A stretch of 5,439 nt of DNA, from contig DAOVCM010000080.1 in the NCBI GenBank assembly GCA_030670015.1, positions 1 through 5,439 of the forward strand. Reading direction: 5' to 3'. The notes under the pieces were generated by a model that was given only the letters and a program-made list of their open reading frames with translations, was not told where the DNA came from and made no database searches. The translations under genes and the position numbers were made by a program. Positions 1 to 5,312 of the stretch are shown in pieces; the first letter of the stretch is position 1, and every line of letters begins with the position of its first letter. Origin of the DNA: Candidatus Bathyarchaeota archaeon. Lineage in GTDB: Archaea; Thermoproteota; Bathyarchaeia; TCS64.

Positions 1-342
1 AGGCTTCACATGCCCCTTCTCCGGTAGGACCTGGTGGCAGACGCCCGACTCCACATCGTAGAGGTATTTCAGGTCCTGCTCCTTCGCGAATTTTCTGATG
101 TCCCGGTGGACAGTGGCGGCTATTAGTGTTGAGGCTGGGGCGACGTGGTCTAATAATACAACAACCTTCTCCTTGTCCCAGACTCTTTCACGCCCCATGG
201 CCCTCATCGCATTGACTGCTAGTATTGATGTCAGGTCTGGCATCATCGCAACGTCAACCCAGGCCTTCACGATCTCGCCGGCTCGGACATCTTTACGTCC
301 TGAAGCACTGGCTAGAATTTTTTCAGAGACAGTCATACCCAT
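1..342 (-). CDS. leuC: 3-isopropylmalate dehydratase large subunit, N-terminal part (cut by window edge)
   Basis: This is an aconitase-family large subunit (LeuC/HacA type). With a small LeuD-type subunit it isomerises 2-isopropylmalate to 3-isopropylmalate, and in archaea often also citramalate to 3-methylmalate, in the cytoplasm. Only 114 codons are present. They begin MGMTVSEKIL and contain the family's AGEIV segment (residues 21-25), VDVAMMPDLT (29-38), DHVAPAST (65-72), the FAKEQ segment (85-89) and YDVESGVCHQVLPEKG (95-110), all typical of the archaeal LeuC/HacA N-terminus. The iron-sulfur cysteines lie further on and are not visible. I chose the ATG at 342 because an AAGGAGG site lies about nine bases upstream; the second ATG at 336 is too far from it. 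The gene starts one base after the cimA stop, so the two are probably cotranscribed and translationally coupled. Isopropylmalate versus homoaconitate specificity cannot be settled here; the neighbours favour the branched-chain role. Confidence 0.9.
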   Translation of the reverse strand, partial: MGMTVSEKILASASGRKDVRAGEIVKAWVDVAMMPDLTSILAVNAMRAMGRERVWDKEKVVVLLDHVAPASTLIAATVHRDIRKFAKEQDLKYLYDVESGVCHQVLPEKGHVKP

Positions 343-343
343 T

Positions 344-1898
344 CTACATATCCTCCTTTATCTTCACATTCCACCTGCGTCCAGGCTCTTCTTCTTGAAC
401 TAGCAAGACGTTCATACCTCTTAGGAAAGCCTCGACGCTCGCCATTACGATGTCCTCGTTCACGCCCTTGGAGGTCACAAGCCTGTCGCCCCGTCTAAGT
501 CTTACCTCCACGTTCACAACAGCGTCCGTACCACCCGTGATGGCCTCGACGTGATACCTGTCAAGATGTGCCCTCTGTTCAGGGTTTATCGCCTTACTCA
601 CAGCGTTCAGCGTGGCGTCGACAGGACCGTTGCCCGTGGCCGCCTCCAGAAATATGTTACCGTTCAACCTCAGCTTCACGGATGAAGTTGGTGTGATCTT
701 GTTCCCCGTCACGACTGTGAACTCCTCAAGATTGAGGGGCATCGCCATCTGTATTCTTAAAACATCCCGTGCAATATCTAGAAGGTCGGCGTCTGTTACA
801 CTCTCACCTTTATCGCCAAGGTTTTTAACTTGTCCGAGTATCTCCTTGAACTCGGTTTCGGAAGGGTTGAACCCCATGTCTCCAAGCGATTTCCTCAAGC
901 CGGCGGAACCTGCGTGTTTTCCGGAGACTATGCCCCTCACGGCGCCGACAAGCTCGGGTCTTATCGCCTCGTAGGTGAGGGGGTTCCTCAGCAAAGCGTG
1001 GGTGTGGATGCCCGACTCATGAGAGAACGCGTTGGCTCCTACTATGGCTTTGTTCGCCTGAACGGGCATACCGATGAGACGGGAAACCAGCTGTGAAGTG
1101 CTATACAACTCCTCGGTCCTGATGCCTATCTCGATGCCATATATAACCTTGAGTGCCACGGCGATCTCCTCTAGCGACGCATTACCCGCTCGCTCCCCTA
1201 TCCCATTCATGGTCGCATGTACCTGATTGGCTCCTGCCATAAGGCCAGCAAGGGAGTTGGCGACTGCAAGCCCGAAGTCGTCGTGACAGTGGACGCTGAA
1301 GACTGCGTCTGGGAACACCCTCCTCATGTCCGAGAAGAAGTCGTATGCCTTCTCAGGCGTTAAAATACCCACTGTGTCGCATAAAGCCATTCTATCTACG
1401 CCTACCTCCAGTGCTCGACCGACAACCTGTTTGAGGAAGTCCCTGTCGGTCCTCGACCCGTCTTCAGTGGATAACTCCGTAACGAGTCCATGGTCCTTAG
1501 CATGAATAACTGCATCTGCCATCATGTCTAGAACCTGCTCCCTCGTCTTACCTAGCTTTTGCTCAATGTGGAGATCCGAGGTAGGCACGATGATATTGAC
1601 ACTGTCCACTCCTGCGTCTATAGCGATGTCGATGTCCCGCTTGACACCTCGCGTGGCACTGCAAATCTCCGCCTCCAAGCCCTCGGATGCGATGAGCTTC
1701 ACTGCCTTGGCCTCGCCGTCTGAGACCGCTGCGAAGCCAGCCTCGATGACCTCTACACCCAGCTGGTCTAGTTTCATTGCTATCTGGAGTTTCTTGCTCG
1801 GTGTAAGGGAGACTCCAGGGGTCTGCTCTCCATCTCTGAGAGTTGTGTCTAGAAATCGGATGTAATTAGGGAAATTATCTAATAAAACGATACCCCAT
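344..1898 (-). CDS. cimA: (R)-citramalate synthase-like protein of the LeuA family, apparent frameshift near the start
   Basis: This is a 2-isopropylmalate/citramalate synthase family protein, expected to condense acetyl-CoA with pyruvate to (R)-citramalate, the first step of the threonine-independent isoleucine route. The intact frame from the first in-frame ATG (1777) gives 477 residues. Counted from that Met it shows the metal-binding H-C-H motif in SVHCHDDFG (161-169), NGIGERAGNASLEE (191-204), NAFSHESGIH (249-258), and a LeuA-type C-terminal regulatory domain (about 352-460) with TGNKITPTSSV and ITGGTDAV. The catalytic motif FLDTTLRDGEQTPG is encoded in the same frame upstream (about 1855-1814), so 1777 cannot be the true start. 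No ATG, GTG or TTG precedes the motif before the TGA at 1910-1912. The ATG at 1898 is one base out of frame; removing one base between 1895 and about 1878 would give about 517 residues, close to LeuA. The segments AEICS, IVPTS and CDTVG resemble archaeal CimA more than LeuA, but homocitrate or isopropylmalate synthase activity is possible. A C-terminal tail of about 18 residues (QEEEPGRRW onward) carries the leuC ribosome-binding site. Confidence 0.8.
352..358 (-). promoter_or_regulatory. Strong ribosome-binding site for leuC inside the 3' end of cimA
   Basis: The minus strand reads AAGGAGG here, a near-perfect complement of the archaeal 16S rRNA 3' end. It is formed by the Lys-Glu-Asp codons just before the end of cimA and lies about nine bases before the ATG at 342. 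It decides the leuC start and implies that ribosomes finishing cimA can re-initiate on leuC. Confidence 0.8.
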
Positions 1899-1938
1899 TT
1901 TTCAACCCTTCATGTGAAATATCGACACTCAATGTAGA

Positions 1939-1946
1939 GATATAAG
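1939..1946 (-). promoter_or_regulatory. Candidate TATA box of the cimA-leuC operon
   Basis: The minus strand reads CTTATATC, preceded by GATAAC as a possible BRE. Archaeal transcription normally starts about 25 bases after the box centre, which puts the start near 1917, about 19 bases before the ATG at 1898. This spacing supports 1898 as the original cimA start region. The call rests on sequence pattern only. Confidence 0.5.
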
Positions 1947-1962
1947 GTTATCGCCGGACTTT

Positions 1963-1976
1963 TTCGATCGTTCGAA
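1963..1976. repeat. Palindrome TTCGA-N4-TCGAA upstream of the cimA TATA box
   Basis: The sequence TTCGATCGTTCGAA has perfect 5-base inverted arms around four central bases, and contains the smaller palindromes CGATCG and TTCGAA. It sits 16 bases upstream of the putative TATA box, a position suited to an archaeal activator or Lrp-type regulator. No regulator is identified in the window. Confidence 0.4.
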
Positions 1977-1993
1977 CTCTCAACAGTCTTCTA

Positions 1994-2021
1994 CCTCTTC
2001 TCACTTCCTATTTCCAAGAGG
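1994..2021. repeat. Inverted repeat between leuA and cimA
   Basis: CCTCTT and AAGAGG form 6-base complementary arms separated by 16 bases. The minus strand has no T tract after it, so it is not a convincing terminator for leuA; the plus strand continues with TTTT. It may be a weak hairpin in the leuA 3' untranslated region or chance. Apart from this, the TATA box and the palindrome, I see nothing in the gap between the two genes. Confidence 0.25.
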
Positions 2022-2075
2022 TTTTAGGGAATGGGATGCCTGATGGTATAAGTGTCTCTCTACTAATCTTCGTGT

Positions 2076-3611
2076 TTAGCCATTATGGAGCAGTCTGTTC
2101 ATGCCTTTCAAGATGGCTTCAACACTGGCCATCACGGTATCCCCACTCACCCCATTCGAAGTAACGTACCGGTTGTTCTGTCTCAGACGGACTGTAACGT
2201 CTGCAACGGCGTCGGTACCACCGGTGATGGCCTTCATGGAGAACCTCTCAAGTGTGAACTCGCCGAGGTTACCTTTTACATTCCTTATTGCATTGATGGC
2301 AGCATCAATGGGGCCGTTGCCTATGCCTGACCCGTTGAACTCCTCCTCGTTAACGAGCAGAGTTACCGAAGCTGTCGGGGTGACCGTGTTCCCGGTGACT
2401 ACGAGCAGCTGTTTCAGCTTCACCCTGTCCTCTTCCTTCAGGTCCATGACGCTCCTGGCTATGGCATAAAGGTCAGCGTCAGTCACCTTCTTCCCCCTGT
2501 CCCCAAGTCTCTTCACCTCCGCCGAGATGGCCTTGAGTTGCGCCCTGTCGGGGTTCACCCCCATCTCCTCGAGCATCGAGTCGATGGCGTGCCTCCCCGT
2601 GTGCTTACCGGCTACGAACCTACGCTTCTTCCCCACGATCTCAGGGGTCAGCGGCTCATAAGCACCAGGGTGACTTAGCATACCGTGGACGTGGATGCCA
2701 GCCTCATGGGTGAAGGCGTTGTCACCAACAATAGGTGTCATCGGCAGCAGATAGAAACCACTCAGTCTCTGGACGAGGTCCGATGTCTCAGCTATCTGTC
2801 TCGTGACTATTCCTGTCGTAACGCCGTATTGGGCTATGAGGCCCATCACCACCTCCTCCAAGGACGCATTACCCGCTCTTTCGCCCAAGCCATTGACGCA
2901 GACATGGACCTGTTCCGCTCCGGCCTCGATGGCTGCGAGGGAGTTGGCTGTCGCCTGGCCGAAATCATTGTGGGCGTGAGCGCTTAGGGGGACATCTGTC
3001 ACTGATTTGAGGTCCTTGAAGAACTCGTACGTGATTCTGGGAGTCATTACGCCGACGGTGTCTGGGACGTTGATCTTGTCCGCTCCTGCCTCAGAAACCG
3101 CTCGACAGATTTCCTTGAGGTAACCGATCTCTGTGCGGGTAGCGTCCTCCGGTGAGAACTCAACAGTGACGCCGTGCTCCTTAGCGTACTCGATGCTCTC
3201 AACGCTCTGCTGCTTGACCTCCTCTCGCGTCATCTTCAGCTTGTGTTCCAAGTGGATGTCGGAGGTAGCGATGAATATGTGGACATAGTCGACGCCTGTG
3301 TCCAGAGCCCTGTCAATATCAAGCTTAGTCGTCCTCGCAAGAGCAGCGACTCGGGCTTGGAGCCCCTCAGCTGCGATCTTTTTCACGGCTTCAGCCTCAC
3401 CCTTGGAGGTTATGGGGAACCCAGCCTCGATTATATCGACACCAAGTCTATCAAGCTGCCTCGCTATGGCAATCTTCTCGTCAATGGTGAATGTGACACC
3501 CGGGGTCTGCTCGCCGTCCCTCAGCGTAGTGTCGAAGATGTAGACTCGCTCAGGTGGCTTGATATTGGTCCTAGCTACATAATGGCTAAGATAGAATCCT
3601 TTTTCACTCAC
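2076..3611 (-). CDS. leuA: 2-isopropylmalate synthase
   Basis: LeuA condenses acetyl-CoA with 2-oxoisovalerate, the committed step of leucine synthesis. From the GTG at 3611 the protein is 511 residues, normal for the family. It shows the catalytic FDTTLRDGEQTPG motif (26-38), EAGFP (62-66), PDTVG (183-187), the metal-binding H-A-H in SAHAHNDFG (210-218), NGLGERAGNASLEE (240-253), NAFTHEAGIH (298-307), GKHTGR (335-340), and a C-terminal LeuA dimer/allosteric domain (about 400-505) with TGNTVTPTASV and ITGGTDAV, the region where leucine feedback inhibition acts in characterised homologues. Start choice: there is no in-frame ATG before the motif. GTG at 3620 is possible, but it lies inside an AGGTG ribosome-binding site placed six bases before GTG 3611, the same arrangement as at the acyl-CoA dehydrogenase gene. 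PDTVG and the AHND context favour isopropylmalate synthase over the neighbouring citramalate-type paralogue. A homocitrate synthase role cannot be fully excluded. The gene is probably transcribed from its own promoter, separated from cimA by about 170 bases. Confidence 0.92.
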   Translation of the reverse strand: MSEKGFYLSHYVARTNIKPPERVYIFDTTLRDGEQTPGVTFTIDEKIAIARQLDRLGVDIIEAGFPITSKGEAEAVKKIAAEGLQARVAALARTTKLDIDRALDTGVDYVHIFIATSDIHLEHKLKMTREEVKQQSVESIEYAKEHGVTVEFSPEDATRTEIGYLKEICRAVSEAGADKINVPDTVGVMTPRITYEFFKDLKSVTDVPLSAHAHNDFGQATANSLAAIEAGAEQVHVCVNGLGERAGNASLEEVVMGLIAQYGVTTGIVTRQIAETSDLVQRLSGFYLLPMTPIVGDNAFTHEAGIHVHGMLSHPGAYEPLTPEIVGKKRRFVAGKHTGRHAIDSMLEEMGVNPDRAQLKAISAEVKRLGDRGKKVTDADLYAIARSVMDLKEEDRVKLKQLLVVTGNTVTPTASVTLLVNEEEFNGSGIGNGPIDAAINAIRNVKGNLGEFTLERFSMKAITGGTDAVADVTVRLRQNNRYVTSNGVSGDTVMASVEAILKGMNRLLHNG

Positions 3612-3617
3612 ATCCTG

Positions 3618-3622
3618 CACCT
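3618..3622 (-). promoter_or_regulatory. Ribosome-binding site AGGTG of leuA
   Basis: The minus strand reads AGGTG, complementary to the CACCT of the 16S rRNA 3' end, six bases before the GTG at 3611. Its own GTG (3620) can be mistaken for the start codon. If the transcript is leaderless, 3620 would still be the start. Confidence 0.5.
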
Positions 3623-3651
3623 TAGGGTTTTAACATGCAAGCATCTTGGAC

Positions 3652-3659
3652 GTTTTTAA
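3652..3659 (-). promoter_or_regulatory. Candidate TATA-like element of leuA
   Basis: The minus strand reads TTAAAAAC in an AT-rich context. A start of transcription about 25 bases downstream (near 3629) would give a leader of about 9 bases to GTG 3620 or 18 bases to GTG 3611, matching the geometry of the other genes here. A further TATA-like stretch (CTATAT, about 3838-3843) could give a longer leader, so this is tentative. Confidence 0.35.
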
Positions 3660-3765
3660 CCGTTTTGAGTAAGTCCCGTTGCGCATCTTTACGCCCATTT
3701 CAATTTCTTTACAAACAGTTGGAATTTGAAGGGTTCTATCCTTTTTCAGGGATTTATTCTTCCAG

Positions 3766-3784
3766 TTTTTCTAGGTTAGAAAAA
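3766..3784. repeat. Perfect 8-base inverted repeat with 3-base loop
   Basis: TTTTTCTA and TAGAAAAA flank GGT. The stem is A/T-rich and so weak. In the minus direction it follows a run of six T, so it could act as a back-up terminator for the acyl-CoA dehydrogenase transcript. Confidence 0.35.
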
Positions 3785-3811
3785 AGGACCGTTTTGTACT
3801 CAAAGAGAGCG

Positions 3812-3828
3812 AGAGAACTTGAATCTCT
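3812..3828. repeat. Short inverted repeat AGAGA-N7-TCTCT
   Basis: Five-base complementary arms surround ACTTGAA in the spacer upstream of leuA. It could be a small hairpin or a regulator site, but with arms this short chance is likely. Confidence 0.2.
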
Positions 3829-3874
3829 TATAGGAATCCATATAGAAGCCTAATCTGAAAGAGATTTAATGTTG

Positions 3875-3882
3875 AAAAAAAA
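3875..3882 (-). terminator. Oligo-T terminator of the acyl-CoA dehydrogenase gene
   Basis: The minus strand carries eight consecutive T about 11 bases after the TAG stop at 3894. It is preceded by AAAAATCC, so a small A/T stem is also possible. Intrinsic termination at T runs is usual in archaea. A run of six T at 3780-3785 could act as a second site. Confidence 0.6.
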
Positions 3883-3893
3883 GGATTTTTAGA

Positions 3894-5102
3894 CTACCGA
3901 GTTCTTGTCCACTCTCTTCCCAAGGTCTCCCTGGCAATGACTAACTTCTGTATGTTGGCAGTTCCTTCGGCGCCTATGCAGTAGCTCATCACGCCCCGTA
4001 GACCCATATCAAGTGGGCACTCCTTCGTGTAGCCGTAGGCACCCATCCATAACATGACCCGCCTGAATGTGTCCAGAGCCATGTGTGGTGCCAGGAGCTT
4101 GCACATCGAGATGTACTTGCTCACCTCCAGCGGAGTGTACGTCCCGTGCTGATACTTCTGGTCCATCATCCACGCTGTCTTGTAGATGAGCAGCTTCACA
4201 GCCTCGTGGTGGGATGCCATATCTGCAAGGTCGAACTGTATCCCCTGGAATTTTGCCAGTGGCTGCTCGAACGCACGCCTTTCCTTGATGTAATCCATTC
4301 CGAAGTCTAGGGCTCGCTCTGCGGCGCCGATACAGCTGGCTGAGACGAGGACCCTCGCCGCGTCGAAGCCCTCCATAGTGAGGTAGAAGCCGCGGCCGGT
4401 ATCACCTATCTGGTACTCGTCAGGGACCTTTACATCCGTCATCTTGAAGCCACCGGTGCTTATCGCCATTCTCCCCATGTTGTCGAACCGCTTCGTCACC
4501 TCCACACCGGGCGCGTTGATGGGGAGATAGAAGGCTGTCATGCCCCTGTGTCCCTTCGACCTATCGCTGTAGCCGCTGACAAAGTATCCGCCCCCTATCT
4601 CTTGGCACTCTGCCGTCCCGCTGATGTACGTCTTCTCGCCGTTCACCATCCAATGGTCGTCTCCTCTTTTCAGTGTGGTTTGGTATGCTGCAACGTCCGA
4701 TCCACCCCCTGGCTCTGTGACACCTATTCCGATGAAGCTCTCACCCTTCGCAGCCTTCCTCAGACAAGCATCACGGACTGCGTCGGTGCAGTACTTGTCG
4801 ACGACGTAGCCCCAACTCGCCTGCACAAGGAAAAATACTGGAAGTGCCACTGAGATATCAGCGTATCCAAGCTCTTCCGCCGCGATTGTAGTAGTCACCC
4901 AGTCCGCGCCGGCGCCCCCGTGCTCCTCTGGCAACGTCATACAGAGCAGCCCTAGGTCGCCTAACCCATTGATCAGACTCTTTGGAAGCTCGTGGTTCTC
5001 ATCGTTCTCCCGTACCTTCTCCAACGGAATGTTCTTCGCCAGCCATTCCTTAACTGCCTCGCGAAATAGCTCCTGCTCCTCAGTAAACGAGAAATCAATC
5101 AT
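3894..5102 (-). CDS. Acyl-CoA dehydrogenase family protein
   Basis: This is an FAD-dependent acyl-CoA dehydrogenase, expected to introduce an alpha-beta double bond into an acyl-CoA and pass electrons to an electron-transfer flavoprotein in the cytoplasm. From ATG 5102 it has 402 residues, the usual length. It shows the N-terminal helical domain (about 1-120), the FAD/substrate signature TEPGGGSD (129-136), NGEKTYISG (154-162) in the beta domain, ERRAFEQPL and FQGIQFDLADM (274-295) in the C-terminal helical domain, and GAEGTANIQ near 378-386, where Glu379 aligns with the catalytic base of medium-chain enzymes. The common R-x-x-F-G is R-x-x-F-E here. ATG 5102 is preferred over GTG 5111 because AGGTGA lies five bases before it and the product then starts MIDFSFTEEQ, a classic family N-terminus. 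Substrate is unknown: fatty, branched or cyclic acyl-CoA are all possible. The leucine-synthesis neighbours do not prove a branched-chain substrate, and the gene has its own terminator. Confidence 0.9.
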   Translation of the reverse strand: MIDFSFTEEQELFREAVKEWLAKNIPLEKVRENDENHELPKSLINGLGDLGLLCMTLPEEHGGAGADWVTTTIAAEELGYADISVALPVFFLVQASWGYVVDKYCTDAVRDACLRKAAKGESFIGIGVTEPGGGSDVAAYQTTLKRGDDHWMVNGEKTYISGTAECQEIGGGYFVSGYSDRSKGHRGMTAFYLPINAPGVEVTKRFDNMGRMAISTGGFKMTDVKVPDEYQIGDTGRGFYLTMEGFDAARVLVSASCIGAAERALDFGMDYIKERRAFEQPLAKFQGIQFDLADMASHHEAVKLLIYKTAWMMDQKYQHGTYTPLEVSKYISMCKLLAPHMALDTFRRVMLWMGAYGYTKECPLDMGLRGVMSYCIGAEGTANIQKLVIARETLGREWTRTR

Positions 5103-5107
5103 TAATT

Positions 5108-5113
5108 TCACCT
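5108..5113 (-). promoter_or_regulatory. Ribosome-binding site AGGTGA deciding the acyl-CoA dehydrogenase start
   Basis: The minus strand reads AGGTGA five bases before the ATG at 5102. It overlaps the in-frame GTG at 5111, which would otherwise extend the protein by three residues (MKL). Confidence 0.65.
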
Positions 5114-5140
5114 ATTTCCAATCATACCTTTAAGTTACCT

Positions 5141-5180
5141 TGTTAAAGGTTTATCTGATTTGAATATTAGCATATTTAAC
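5141..5180 (-). promoter_or_regulatory. Probable promoter of the acyl-CoA dehydrogenase gene, two TATA candidates
   Basis: Two TATA-like stretches lie on the minus strand: CTTTAACA (5141-5148), which has the spacing to the start codon seen at the other genes, and GTTAAATATG (5171-5180), which is a better match to an archaeal box but implies a leader of roughly 45 bases. I cannot choose between them from sequence alone. Confidence 0.35.
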
Positions 5181-5240
5181 TCCTTCTACATCCTTTGACG
5201 GGATATGCGGTATCAGAATTATGTGTGCAGTGTGATGAAA

Positions 5241-5254
5241 CATCAAGATTGATG
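5241..5254. repeat. Palindrome CATCAA-GA-TTGATG in the divergent promoter region
   Basis: Perfect 6-base inverted arms flank two bases. The element lies about 17 bases upstream of the TATA box of the plus-strand gene and well upstream of the acyl-CoA dehydrogenase promoter, so it is placed to act as an operator or activator site for one or both genes. The regulator is unknown. Confidence 0.4.
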
Positions 5255-5271
5255 CTTTAAACCTCAACAAC

Positions 5272-5281
5272 CATTTATAAT
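5272..5281 (+). promoter_or_regulatory. TATA box of the plus-strand oxidoreductase gene
   Basis: The plus strand reads CATTTATAAT, close to the archaeal TATA consensus. Its centre is about 37 bases before the ATG at 5313, giving a predicted leader of about 10 bases. It overlaps an in-frame ATG at 5280, which argues against that codon as the start. Confidence 0.6.
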
Positions 5282-5312
5282 GGGTTACCAAAAGGAAGCT
5301 GAACGTGATTAC

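Larger units (their letters stand above)
3660..3874. other. AT-rich non-coding stretch upstream of leuA
   Basis: I see no convincing gene here on either strand. The longest open frame (plus strand, 72 codons from 3635) has no ribosome-binding site, and its translation resembles nothing I recognise. The stretch is clearly richer in A and T runs than the flanking genes. It holds two short hairpin-capable repeats (3766-3784 and 3812-3828) and TATA-like sequences. It could be simple spacer plus promoter, or contain a leuA leader. Confidence 0.5.

Noticed and set aside
98..403. Plus-strand open frame of about 100 codons opposite leuC and the end of cimA
   Set aside because: It is antisense to two clearly conserved genes, has no ribosome-binding site and no recognisable motif.
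344..1777. cimA starting at the internal ATG 1777 as a complete 477-residue protein
   Set aside because: This would remove the DTTLRDGEQ catalytic motif that is intact in the same frame just upstream, and no ribosome-binding site precedes this ATG.
1911..1913. ATG at 1913 as cimA start or a leader peptide
   Set aside because: It reaches a stop after three codons and is not in the cimA frame; too short to support an attenuator peptide.
1994..2021. Inverted repeat after leuA as an intrinsic terminator
   Set aside because: The minus strand lacks a T run after the stem, and the loop is long; kept only as a weak repeat.
3174..3659. Plus-strand open frame of 161 codons opposite the leuA 5' half
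   Set aside because: It mirrors the codon structure of leuA on the other strand; the leuA reading is strongly supported by motifs.
3635..3853. Plus-strand 72-codon open frame in the AT-rich spacer
   Set aside because: No ribosome-binding site or recognisable domain; it crosses hairpins and runs into the terminator area, so it is more likely spacer.
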